A DNA stretch of 64,000 nucleotides from BJGO01 sp964640655 (GCA_964640655.1 CAZXFT010000015.1:1-64000); one strand, 5' to 3'. Shown: positions 1 to 7,022, numbered from the stretch's first letter. Notes: generated by a model from the letters alone, not told the origin. A program made the numbers and translations.

Positions 1-89
1 CTAAACTCATTAATTTTTTTAGATTTGAAATAAATAATTGCTATGGCATTGCATACAACCTTCGCTGCCTATAAATTTTTTGATAATGT

Positions 90-608
90 ATGAGTAGCGC
101 TGACAACTTATTACTTGCGCAACAATTTAATTCGAAGAAGAGTCGATATGATTTTGAAATCTTTCAGACACCTACCAAGCAGCGTTATGTGAAGATTACT
201 CAACGATTGACTATGGAAGCTTTTATAGAGAAGAAAGTGTATGAACGACCTGATACATCGATACTCATAAGGATGGAAGATTTTCCTGCAATCATAGAAC
301 TATTACAACAGTTACGAAAGGACTATAACGACTTGGCAGATCAAGTGCGTGTTCGCAATAAGTTATCGGAACGAACACATACGATATTATGCAAGGAGTA
401 TTTGAGAGGCGTGTCGATAAAGAATCTGGGATTGATGTTTGACCTGCCGCATGATGAAGTAGCGGATGTATTGCTTAATAATGGGATAGAAATTGCAGAT
501 ATGGATGAGTCGTTGAAGGTATTTAGAGCATCACAAAAGAAGGAGCGAAGTCCTAAACGAAAGGAACGGCAGGGGAACAAACGCATAGGACGGGATGGAT
601 GGGAATGA
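90..608 (+). CDS. Hypothetical protein, possible PUR-like fold plus helix-turn-helix-like C-terminus
   Basis: 172 aa, cytoplasmic (no signal peptide or membrane segment). Residues 18-80 are strand-rich and end in a helix (IRMEDFPAIIELLQQL). This pattern loosely resembles one half of the PUR-alpha-like ssDNA/RNA-binding proteins of Bacteroidota (DUF3276), but I cannot confirm the family. Residues 104-135 (KEYLRGVSIKNLGLMFDLP onward) look like a helix-turn-helix. The last 25 residues are strongly basic (KKERSPKRKERQGNKR), which would suit nucleic-acid binding. The ATG at 90 is preceded by an A/T-rich stretch with no Shine-Dalgarno. The gene is real by length and composition; its function is unknown. 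It stands alone, just left of the fragment mosaic. Confidence 0.7.
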   Translation: MSSADNLLLAQQFNSKKSRYDFEIFQTPTKQRYVKITQRLTMEAFIEKKVYERPDTSILIRMEDFPAIIELLQQLRKDYNDLADQVRVRNKLSERTHTILCKEYLRGVSIKNLGLMFDLPHDEVADVLLNNGIEIADMDESLKVFRASQKKERSPKRKERQGNKRIGRDGWE

Positions 609-676
609 TGATTAGCGAAATTATATAGCTACAGAATGATAAGAATTAACATCTAATTGGAGGTATCTCCCCCATC

Positions 677-722
677 ACTCTTGCACCTTTTTGACAAACT
701 CCGACTTTAGCGCCATAGCGCC
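677..722 (-). pseudogene. Orphan 3' end of phnA (last 15 codons plus stop)
   Basis: This 46-base segment nearly repeats the 3' end of the intact phnA gene (3336-3381). The first 33 bases are identical, then there are two adjacent substitutions and an identical 11-base tail. Read on the minus strand it encodes the same last 15 residues (GAMALKSEFVKKVQE) and its own stop (TGA at 675-677, where the intact gene has TAA). The differences are synonymous (GCG CTA versus GCC TTA), so the fragment comes from a coding copy of phnA. Nothing upstream of it is phnA-like. The cassette half-site follows within a few bases. Confidence 0.85.
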
Positions 723-727
723 AAACC

Positions 728-736
728 ATTATGTGC
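728..736 (+). other. attC-like R' half-site at the left edge of cassette 1
   Basis: The bases ATTATGTGC follow the phnA fragment through CAAACC, and CAAACC also precedes the right core of the site at 1965-2064. Bases 729-736 (TTATGTGC) are the exact reverse complement of GCACATAA at 1965-1972, the left core of the site that ends this cassette. That pairing is expected of an integron cassette, where the cassette start and its own attC R'' box form one stem in the excised circle. The first base is A rather than the G of consensus GTTRRRY. Confidence 0.5.
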
Positions 737-2055
737 AACCCTGTAAGGCGACCCAATAAACCTTTGACAATTTTGACAGTCTTACACTAAACTTTTGCAA
801 AATGAAATTTTTTTTTTTACTATTCTGTTTGAACTTTATTATGCTGACTTGTTGCTTCGGACAAACAGATATTTACGACAGCATATACGTCGACAATGTT
901 TGGAGAAAGTATAACATTCATTTACCACTCGGTTATAATTCAAACACAAATTATCCATTAATATTAGGTTTCCATGGCGGCCAACAGGCAGCGACAAGCT
1001 CGCAGGGTTGGACAGTGTTTGCATATCAGAGTAAACTTTCTGAAAAGGCTGACAGTTCTGGTTTTATTGTAGTTTATCCAGAAGGCCGGGTTTTTAATCA
1101 AAATCGTTCGTGGAATGCCGGTAATTGTTGTCCACCTGCAATGAATCAAAATGTTGATGATGTTGGCTTCATCGATAATTTATTAGATACCTTGTTCTCA
1201 AATTATCCAATTGACACGACTCGAGTATACGCAACAGGTTCTTCAAATGGCGGTATGCTCTGCTATAGATTAGCTTGCGAATTAAGCCATCGTTTTGCGG
1301 CTATTGCACCCAATGCATGCTCTCAAATGTATTTTCCTTGTAATCCAACAAACAAAATACCTATAATTAATTTTCATTCAAAAGTTGACCCGATTGTATT
1401 TTACAATGGTGGTATGGGTGGTGCTCCTCCTTTGACAACTATATTTTTCCCATCACAGGACAGTACAATGAATTTATGGTCACAGAAAAACAATTGTCAA
1501 TCAAGAGACACAATTATAAATGGCAATGGAACGAATTACGACTTTATTAAAATACATAACTGTTCATGTAATGTAGAAATTCATCATTATGCCACCACTG
1601 ACGGTAGTCATAGTTGGCCAGGCGGAAATCCGAACAACAATCCTGTATCAAGTCAAATTAGTGCGACTGGTTTACTTTGGTCTTTTTTCCAGAATTATAC
1701 ATTAGGCTGCTTGACAACTGGAATTAACGACTTAAAAGAAACTAAAGAAGCCATCAAAGCATTTCCGAATCCATTTTCAGACAAAATCAACCTGACAAAC
1801 ACGACAGGAAAAGAACATTTTACCCTGTATAATTATTTTGGTCAAGTAATGTGGACGGGTAAATACATTGAACAGAAAGATTTTTCAGAGTTGACTCGTG
1901 GTTTATACTTTCTCAAAATAGACGACAGAACCATTAAACTTATAAAACAATGATAATAAGGGCAGCACATAACAGCAGCTACCCAAAAGTGGCGGTTCAA
2001 TGCTCCGCAGACAGTTTAGTATTAAAAATCCCGCCCATCGCAAATACCCAAACCG
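729..2055 (+). mobile_element. Gene cassette 1 (integron-like), carrying a secreted esterase
   Basis: The cassette is delimited by the half-site at 728-736 and the attC-like site at 1965-2064. It contains one gene in one orientation (802-1953), 66 bases of leader and a short gap before the attC-like site, which is the standard architecture of an integron cassette. No integrase gene or attI site is visible in the window, so at best it belongs to an integrase-less attC cluster. The call rests on the complementarity of boundary sequences and on the hairpin shared with the next cassette. Confidence 0.5.
802..1953 (+). CDS. Secreted alpha/beta-hydrolase esterase (PHB depolymerase/feruloyl esterase, LpqC family) with T9SS type A domain
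   Basis: 383 aa. A signal peptide (residues 1-21, ending CCFGQ) is followed by an LpqC/PHB-depolymerase-type alpha/beta hydrolase. The oxyanion-hole region is GFHGG (56-60), the nucleophile motif is G-S-S-N-G (146-150, Ser148), and the likely triad partners are Asp196 (HSKVDP) and His270 (DGSHSWPGG). Residues from about 310 form a T9SS type A sorting domain (FPNPFSDKINL ... GLYFLKIDD ... IKLIKQ), so the enzyme should be exported and attached to or released from the cell surface. Family members hydrolyse ester bonds in polyesters or plant feruloyl esters; the substrate here is not predictable. The gene is the sole cargo of an integron-like cassette. The start is the ATG just before the poly-T stretch coding for the Phe-rich signal peptide. 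Confidence 0.88.
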   Translation: MKFFFLLFCLNFIMLTCCFGQTDIYDSIYVDNVWRKYNIHLPLGYNSNTNYPLILGFHGGQQAATSSQGWTVFAYQSKLSEKADSSGFIVVYPEGRVFNQNRSWNAGNCCPPAMNQNVDDVGFIDNLLDTLFSNYPIDTTRVYATGSSNGGMLCYRLACELSHRFAAIAPNACSQMYFPCNPTNKIPIINFHSKVDPIVFYNGGMGGAPPLTTIFFPSQDSTMNLWSQKNNCQSRDTIINGNGTNYDFIKIHNCSCNVEIHHYATTDGSHSWPGGNPNNNPVSSQISATGLLWSFFQNYTLGCLTTGINDLKETKEAIKAFPNPFSDKINLTNTTGKEHFTLYNYFGQVMWTGKYIEQKDFSELTRGLYFLKIDDRTIKLIKQ

Positions 2056-2064
2056 TTATAAGGC
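1965..2064 (+). repeat. attC-like recombination site A (between cassettes 1 and 2)
   Basis: Left core GCACATAAC (1965-1973) and right core GTTATAAGGC (2055-2064) bracket an imperfect palindrome in which GGCGG (1991-1995) can pair with CCGCC (2031-2035). Bases 1971-1995 (beginning AACAGCAGCTACCC) are identical to 2717-2741 in site B, and AGACAGTTTAGT (2009-2020) recurs at 2791-2802. The roughly 100-base length lies in the usual attC range. The site lies in the gap after the esterase stop and before the next start codon. Confidence 0.6.
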
Positions 2065-2838
2065 ATTTTAAGACAGAAAAAATGACACGAATTATATTAT
2101 CAACAGCATTCATACTAAGCCTTTCGATGTCCTTTGGACAAGTATCACATAAGCTAGTGCATAATGTAGGTTCAACAACTGACAGTACTATTCAAGTAAT
2201 TTTCGAACATGTCGATACTACAATGAAACGATATTTAGTATTTGAGAATAAAAATACCATTGATACTCTCTTTTTATCTATAACTGACAATAAATTCCAT
2301 TCAAACACTTGTCAAATTGAGCAAATACAAATTGACGGAAAAGGACTGAAAGAAATACATATTAAATGGACATATACTGAACCTTTTGGATTAGGGGACT
2401 ATATTGGTGGACAAACAAGTTGGGGTGAGCAAACAATATTTGTTAATCACGAAATATGGAGTTTAGATATGAAGAAACGACTTTTTAGTGCTGTTTCTTT
2501 ATACTCTGTTGAAAAATACACTACTTACCATGGAAGGGATGAGCAAACAATAAATACACATTCATTTTGGAGCTATGATTTTTCAATTAATGAAAATGGA
2601 AGAATAACAATATCAAACATTAAAAAAACGAAAGACCAAATACCTGATAATACAGAAGGGATTTACACTTTTGCTGACGGAAAGTATCATAAAGAATGAA
2701 AAGAAAAACGCCCTATAACAGCAGCTACCCAAAAGTGGCGGGGAAGTGCGAATACAAACAGTTGTGCATCTAATTAAGTTTGGTGTGTATAGACAGTTTA
2801 GTGCTCCAAAATCGCCACCTTCGGGTAGCCGCAAAACG
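2056..2838 (+). mobile_element. Gene cassette 2 (integron-like), carrying an unknown secreted protein
   Basis: It starts inside the right core of site A (TTATAAGGC) and ends at the right core of site B. Its start (GTTATAAGGC, 2055-2064) is complementary, with one mismatch, to the left core of its own terminal site (GCCCTATAAC, 2710-2719), again as expected for a cassette. It holds one plus-strand gene (2082-2699) with a leader of under 30 bases. Confidence 0.5.
2082..2699 (+). CDS. Unknown secreted protein (cassette gene)
   Basis: 205 aa. The ATG at 2082 gives a clean signal peptide (MTRIILSTAFILSLSMSFGQ) and leaves the upstream attC-like site outside the gene. The same frame stays open back to 1950, but those codons lie in the recombination site and are not credible coding. 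The mature part is beta-rich and polar (VIFEHVDTTMKRYLVF, IEQIQIDGKGLKEIHIKW) with no motif I recognise and no T9SS domain, so it is probably periplasmic. It ends in KYHKE*, eleven bases before site B. Confidence 0.72.
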   Translation: MTRIILSTAFILSLSMSFGQVSHKLVHNVGSTTDSTIQVIFEHVDTTMKRYLVFENKNTIDTLFLSITDNKFHSNTCQIEQIQIDGKGLKEIHIKWTYTEPFGLGDYIGGQTSWGEQTIFVNHEIWSLDMKKRLFSAVSLYSVEKYTTYHGRDEQTINTHSFWSYDFSINENGRITISNIKKTKDQIPDNTEGIYTFADGKYHKE

Positions 2839-2846
2839 TCAGGCTG
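2710..2846 (+). repeat. attC-like recombination site B (end of cassette 2)
   Basis: Left core GCCCTATAAC (2710-2719); right core GTCAGGC (2838-2844), one base away from GTTAGGC. The arms are long and well matched: 2721-2741 (GCAGCTACCC...GTGGCGG) pairs with 2812-2832 (CGCCACC...GGGTAGCCGC) with only a few mismatches, giving a strong hairpin of about 20 base pairs. The central part is unpaired and variable, and is longer than in site A. Total length is about 137 bases, near the upper end of known attC sites. Confidence 0.62.
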
Positions 2847-2938
2847 TGAATTATCTTCTCTATCTTTTTACATTCATTTTTTTATTGCTGTAATATTTTG
2901 CTCGACTGCATTACATCGCTTTTATGCAAGCGTGTTTT

Positions 2939-3064
2939 TCAGGCGGCTATGCTCCACGCTAATTTTATCTTCGCACTATGGGCTTCTAATGAGGCCTGTT
3001 TTCGATGTGCACAGATAATCCCTTTGTAGTCCGGTTTCCAGTTTTTGAGTTTTTTAAGTATTTC
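2939..3064 (-). pseudogene. Unidentified C-terminal coding remnant
   Basis: On the minus strand about 42 codons stay open from the edge of the ribBA fragment to a TGA at 2939-2941. They encode a polar peptide containing LKKLKNWKPDY, HRKQASLEAHSAKIKLAW and ending SIAA. The composition looks like protein rather than random translation, but I do not recognise it and there is no start codon. It abuts the broken ribBA piece directly. The rest of 2847-2938 shows nothing I can name. Confidence 0.25.
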
Positions 3065-3285
3065 GTTTGTTGGGTTTCATTTCGATAAGGATGTTGTCAA
3101 CGACTTCGAGGCCATAGCCTTTGAGGCCTGCGCGTTTTTTGGGGTTGTTGCTGATGAGGCGAATCTTGCACACTTTGAGATTGCGCAGTACTGAGCGCCA
3201 ATACCATAGTCGCGGTTGTCCATTCCGAAGCCGAGCGCGAGGTTGGCTTCGACGGTGTCTTTGCCTTGTTCCTGCAGTTTGTATG
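3065..3285 (-). pseudogene. Partial duplicate of ribBA (GTP cyclohydrolase II segment)
   Basis: This 221-base segment matches 4711-4932 of the intact ribBA at roughly 90% identity by eye, covering residues 318-391 of the cyclohydrolase II domain. A one-base deletion near 3194 (CAGTACTGAGCG versus CAGTATTTGTGCG) breaks the frame, and both ends stop abruptly inside the gene. It is therefore a dead fragment. The divergence means it is not a recent duplication or an assembly duplicate of the intact gene. Confidence 0.9.
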
Positions 3286-3333
3286 ATTATGTATAAGTTT
3301 TATATAAGATTAAAAAAGCGATTGCTTCCGCTA

Positions 3334-3681
3334 TTACTCTTGCACCTTTTTGACAAACTCCGACTTTAAGGCCATAGCGCCGAAGCCATCGATGCGGCAA
3401 TCGATGTTGTGATCGCCGTCGGTGAGCTTAATCTTTTTGACCTTAGTGCCTGCTTTAATACTTTGTGAGGTGCCCTTAACCGGCAGGTTCTTGATGGTTA
3501 CGACTGTATCGCCATCGTGCAGGATGGTGCCATTGGCATCTTTAATGACCGTGGTGCCTGCTTCGGTTATTGCAGTTTGTTCGGCAGCGCTCCATTCGTA
3601 AAAGCAATCGGGGCAGATGAGCAATTCATCTACACTATACACATTAGTGCCCTTGCACTGTGGGCAGGTTGTATTATCCAT
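3334..3681 (-). CDS. phnA: PhnA/YjdM family zinc-ribbon protein
   Basis: 115 aa, the usual length of the PhnA (YjdM) family. The N-terminus is a zinc ribbon with CPQC (residues 6-9) and CPDC (23-26). The C-terminal PhnA beta-barrel contains LHDGDTVVTIKNLPVKG and the ending CRIDGFGAMALKSEFVKKV. Despite the name, a direct role in phosphonate use has not been established for this family. The gene has its own promoter-like box, and its 3' end is repeated at 677-722. It runs toward the cassette region. Confidence 0.93.
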   Translation of the reverse strand: MDNTTCPQCKGTNVYSVDELLICPDCFYEWSAAEQTAITEAGTTVIKDANGTILHDGDTVVTIKNLPVKGTSQSIKAGTKVKKIKLTDGDHNIDCRIDGFGAMALKSEFVKKVQE

Positions 3682-3704
3682 ATAGCATCTTTATTTATAA
3701 GGGG

Positions 3705-3712
3705 CAAAGGTA
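3705..3712 (-). promoter_or_regulatory. -7 box upstream of phnA
   Basis: TACCTTTG on the minus strand matches the Bacteroidota -7 consensus TAnnTTTG exactly. It ends 23 bases before the phnA ATG. I see no convincing TTG at the -33 position. Confidence 0.5.
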
Positions 3713-3834
3713 TTTGATTTAAAAAGCCTTATGTATGCCACTTAGCCGTTGAAATATGGCAGAAGCTAACTAATATCATATTTCGAGTGATGAACAAATA
3801 TCAGGTTTACATGTACCAATTAACCTCTTTATAC

Positions 3835-4434
3835 ATGAAACTACTACCCTACTCTTTAGCACTTGCTGCTTTACTATTTTGCACTTTTGGATTTACTGTG
3901 TTACCCATACATTCAACCGAGTATGATGCCTATACGGAGGCATTGAATTATCCCGGGCAGGATGCGTTTACTGCATCGTTTATGAAATATGTAAACGGCA
4001 GTTACTATACCACAACGGTAACCGAATGCTATGGCGGCCTACACGACAATAAGTTTAAACCTATTAAAAAAAGTAACTACACGCAATGTGTATGTACCGA
4101 AAAGCTCGAAGACTTTAAGGGGACCGCTTCATATAGCACAGCGGATAACCGAGCGGTAGCTTATTTCTATCGCGGATATAAAGAATCGGAACTGACCGAA
4201 GGGGAAATCAGTTGGGCTATGACTTTAAAGTGGATTCGCGAAGCGCTGGGACCTAGTTATATTGAAAAATCGACATCGGATAATTTTGGGGGTAAAGAAC
4301 ACCGCTTTTATCTGCCTGGCAGCGACACGGATGATAAAAAGGCCTACAAGGTGGAAATACATATGAACCGTTATGCGGCATCTAAAGGGGGTATGAGTGT
4401 ATCCTTTAGTATAGAGGGAACGAAGAAGCCGTAA
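3835..4434 (+). CDS. Unknown secreted protein
   Basis: 199 aa from the ATG at 3835, chosen because it gives a proper signal peptide (MKLLPYSLALAALLFC). The same frame also has GTG at 3787 and ATG at 3790, which would add a hydrophilic extension before the signal, so I treat those as less likely. The mature part (EYDAYTEALNYPGQDAFTASFMKYVNG ... GGLHDNKFKPIKKSNYTQC ... ALGPSYIEKS) has two nearby cysteines (CVC) and no recognised domain. If the second residue cluster (LLFC) acts as a lipobox it could be a lipoprotein, but the context is poor. Confidence 0.65.
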   Translation: MKLLPYSLALAALLFCTFGFTVLPIHSTEYDAYTEALNYPGQDAFTASFMKYVNGSYYTTTVTECYGGLHDNKFKPIKKSNYTQCVCTEKLEDFKGTASYSTADNRAVAYFYRGYKESELTEGEISWAMTLKWIREALGPSYIEKSTSDNFGGKEHRFYLPGSDTDDKKAYKVEIHMNRYAASKGGMSVSFSIEGTKKP

Positions 4435-4499
4435 ATAGATGCCCTAAACGAGAAGCACCGAAATTATATAGTCTGCGATGCAAGCGTTGGCTATGTAGC

Positions 4500-4584
4500 C
4501 TGCGTGAGGGATGGCAGCGGAAAGCCCGCAGCGAGGAACGAGCGAGGACTTGCAGCGAACAGCCCGACCCGCAGGGGCACGCCC
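4500..4584. repeat. Structured intergenic element with GCGAGGAACGAGCGAGGA core
   Basis: A G/C-rich block stands out in A/T-rich surroundings. It opens with GCGTG (4502-4506) and closes with CACGC (4578-4582), and contains AAAGCCCGCAGCGAGG and CAGCCCGACCCGCAGGGG as internal arms. I recognise this type as a recurring, non-coding element near gene ends in many Bacteroidota genomes, but I know of no settled function. No second copy is visible in this window. The flanking 4435-4499 and 4585-4621 hold nothing I can name. Confidence 0.5.
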
Positions 4585-4621
4585 AAATATAGTTCTAAGA
4601 TAAGAGGCAAAGCGTGTTAGC

Positions 4622-5884
4622 CTATGCGTTTACCGGTTTGAGTTTGCTGCCTTTCTTTAGTATTTGATGCCCCATTTTGTCGCGCTTGGTTTTGAGGTAG
4701 CGGAGGTTGTGTTTGTTGGGTTTCATTTCGATAAGTATGTTATCGACGACTTCGAGACCATAGCCTTTGAGGCCTGCGCGTTTTTTGGGGTTGTTGCTGA
4801 TGAGGCGAATCTTGCACACTTTAAGGTCGCGCAGTATTTGTGCGCCAATTCCGTAGTCGCGGTTGTCCATTCCGAAGCCGAGAGCGAGGTTGGCTTCGAC
4901 GGTGTCTTTGCCTTGTTCCTGCAGTTTGTATGCTTTGAGCTTGTTGAGGAGGCCAATGCCGCGGCCTTCCTGATTCATATAGAGTACTACGCCTTTACCA
5001 GCACGCTCGACCATTTGCATGGCGGCATGTAGCTGTCCGCCGCAATCGCAGCGCTGCGAGCCGAAGATATCGCCGGTGAGGCAGCAGGAGTGTACGCGCA
5101 CCATAACGGGTTCGTTTTTTTTCCAGGTGCCTTTGTGGAGTGCCAGGTGTGTTTGGCCGGTGTTGAGTTGTGTATAGGCTGTGAGTTTGAAGTTGCCCCA
5201 CTCTGTGGGCATATTGACCGTTACCTCGCGGCGTATGAGGGATTCTTTTTTGAGACGGTAAGCGATGAGGTCTTTGATGGAGATGACTTTCATCTTAAAC
5301 TGCCGGGCTACCTTCATGAGATCGGGGAGGCGCGCCATAGTGCCGTCTTCGTTCATTATTTCTACGAGTACACCGGCGGGCTCAAAACCTGCAAGGCGGG
5401 CCAGATCTATGGTGGCCTCGGTGTGGCCTGCACGGCGCAGCACACCACCACGCAGAGCTTTGAGGGGAAATATGTGGCCGGGACGGCCAAGTTCGGCAGG
5501 CTTAGTTTTGGGGTTGATGAGTGCTTTGACGGTTTTGGCGCGGTCGGACGCGGAGATGCCGGTGGTGCAGCCGTGGCCAATCAAGTCTACCGATACGGTG
5601 AAGGGTGTTTGGTGTAAAGCTGTGTTGTCGCCGACCATGAGGTTGAGTTCGAGTTCATCGCATCGATCTTCGACCAAGGGTGCGCAGATGAGTCCGCGGC
5701 CATGCTTGGACATAAAGTTGATGATTTCGGGGGTTACATTGCGCGCCGCTGTGATGAAGTCTCCTTCGTTTTCACGGTCTTCATCATCCACTACTATGAC
5801 CATTTTGCCTGCCTTGATATCGTTGATGGCAGATTCTATAGTGTCTAATTTTATTTTAGTTTCTTTTGGTTGGCTCCCAGACAT
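4622..5884 (-). CDS. ribBA: Bifunctional 3,4-dihydroxy-2-butanone-4-phosphate synthase / GTP cyclohydrolase II
   Basis: 420 aa, full-length RibBA. It supplies both entry substrates of riboflavin synthesis: the four-carbon unit from ribulose 5-phosphate and the pyrimidine from GTP. The RibB half (about 10-205) has the acidic active-site loop DDEDRENEGD (33-42) and HGRGLIC (61-67). The RibA half (about 215-400) has the zinc cysteines 268, 279 and 281 in HSCCLTGDIFGSQRCDC and the EGRG motif (306-309). It is last in a minus-strand run with two glycosyltransferase genes. Its start lies inside the end of the preceding gene (29-base overlap), so the three are probably co-transcribed. A broken copy of residues 318-391 lies at 3065-3285. 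Confidence 0.96.
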   Translation of the reverse strand: MSGSQPKETKIKLDTIESAINDIKAGKMVIVVDDEDRENEGDFITAARNVTPEIINFMSKHGRGLICAPLVEDRCDELELNLMVGDNTALHQTPFTVSVDLIGHGCTTGISASDRAKTVKALINPKTKPAELGRPGHIFPLKALRGGVLRRAGHTEATIDLARLAGFEPAGVLVEIMNEDGTMARLPDLMKVARQFKMKVISIKDLIAYRLKKESLIRREVTVNMPTEWGNFKLTAYTQLNTGQTHLALHKGTWKKNEPVMVRVHSCCLTGDIFGSQRCDCGGQLHAAMQMVERAGKGVVLYMNQEGRGIGLLNKLKAYKLQEQGKDTVEANLALGFGMDNRDYGIGAQILRDLKVCKIRLISNNPKKRAGLKGYGLEVVDNILIEMKPNKHNLRYLKTKRDKMGHQILKKGSKLKPVNA

Positions 5885-7022
5885 GTGCTTGTTTTCCTTT
5901 TAAAAAGTCAATAAACCCTAAGAACAGGGCAAAGTTCATTTGGCAAAAATAGGTAAGGTATCGCAGCAGGCCGCTATGAATGTTACGGTTGATGAGTTGA
6001 AGGTCAACGACTACAGCTATAATCAACAGGAGCTGAATTAAAGCCAAGCCTATGAATATTTTTTGTGTTAGAAGTACACTTAACATCAGCAGTGATAACA
6101 GATATAACAATGGGGTGAACCAACGCAATACTTTATGTGAGAAAAAAGCATAGGAGGTATAGGGGTGCGCAGGTGTTAAGAGATGCTTGAAATAAAAGAG
6201 GTTGCGGAAATTGCCGTTAGCAATGCGGCGCTTACGTTTGAACTCGGTGCTGATGTCGTCGGGCACATCTTCGGTGCAGATGGCATCGGGAACCAGGATG
6301 GCATCTTTGCCGGCTGAAAGTACACTCATACCAATATAAAAATCGTCAACAGGGTTGTTCTCCGGCACCGCAGAGTAAAGGTTTTTACGGAGGGCATAAC
6401 AGGCACCAAAGGGGCCAATCATACTGCCGAAACATTCGCCTTCGAGTTGTTTGATGCGGCTTTCGAGTTGCACATAGCTTTTCTCCTGACCGGCTATGAC
6501 CTGAGTTTCTGTAGTTATGTTTTTTATCCACGCACCGCAAAGTCCTATGCGTTTGTCGGCAAACGGTTTGATGAGTTGCATCAGGGTGTCTTTTTCGAAT
6601 AATACATTGGCATCGGTAAGCACCAATACCTCGGCGCGGCTGCACTGTGCCAAATAGTTGATGTTGGCGGGCTTGCCTTTGCGCTCCTGATTTCTGAACA
6701 CGGTGATGTTCTGAAACTGCTGTTTCATGTGGTGAAGGATATCGTCGGTAGCATCGGTAGAAGCATCGGAAACTATGCTGAGGTGAAGTTTGTGTGCAGG
6801 ATATGTTGTGTTGAATACGGAGTGTATTTTTTTCTCGAGTATTTTTTCTTCGTTCCTTACTGAAATAAGTACATCAATGGTGGGATAATCTTCGGGAGCG
6901 GTGAAGGGTTTGTAAATGCGTTTATATGCTATTCGAATGATAATAAGGCTTACGGGGTAAGCCACGTAAGAAAAGAGAATAAGTGCAATACAGATGACGT
7001 AAAGAACAATCAGCAATGTCAT
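5856..7022 (-). CDS. Membrane glycosyltransferase, family 2
   Basis: 388 aa. One N-terminal membrane segment (2-24), a GT-A catalytic domain (about 48-270), then three hydrophobic segments (about 300-365). Motifs are SDASTDAT, the DxD-type TDAN, the acceptor motif DDFY and a basic KRKRRIANGN in the place of the processive-family QxxRW. The layout resembles BcsA/NodC-type enzymes that build or transfer sugars at the inner membrane; the sugar is unknown. It overlaps the preceding glycosyltransferase by four bases and the following ribBA by 29, which indicates tight coupling. Confidence 0.88.
   Translation of the reverse strand: MTLLIVLYVICIALILFSYVAYPVSLIIIRIAYKRIYKPFTAPEDYPTIDVLISVRNEEKILEKKIHSVFNTTYPAHKLHLSIVSDASTDATDDILHHMKQQFQNITVFRNQERKGKPANINYLAQCSRAEVLVLTDANVLFEKDTLMQLIKPFADKRIGLCGAWIKNITTETQVIAGQEKSYVQLESRIKQLEGECFGSMIGPFGACYALRKNLYSAVPENNPVDDFYIGMSVLSAGKDAILVPDAICTEDVPDDISTEFKRKRRIANGNFRNLFYFKHLLTPAHPYTSYAFFSHKVLRWFTPLLYLLSLLMLSVLLTQKIFIGLALIQLLLIIAVVVDLQLINRNIHSGLLRYLTYFCQMNFALFLGFIDFLKGKQAHVWEPTKRN

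Noticed and set aside
1950..2081. Extended start for the second cassette gene
   Set aside because: The extra 44 codons translate the attC-like site, and the signal peptide begins at the Met at 2082.
2746..3018. 90-codon plus-strand frame across site B and the fragment zone
   Set aside because: It crosses a hairpin arm and gene debris; composition is not protein-like.
677..3381. The phnA 3' direct repeats as prophage or ICE att sites
   Set aside because: There is no integrase or phage gene between them and the repeats keep phnA codons, so a gene-fragment origin is simpler; kept only as an observation.
5090..5617. Long open frame (175 codons) on the plus strand inside ribBA
   Set aside because: It is antisense to a fully conserved ribBA and its translation has no protein-like pattern.
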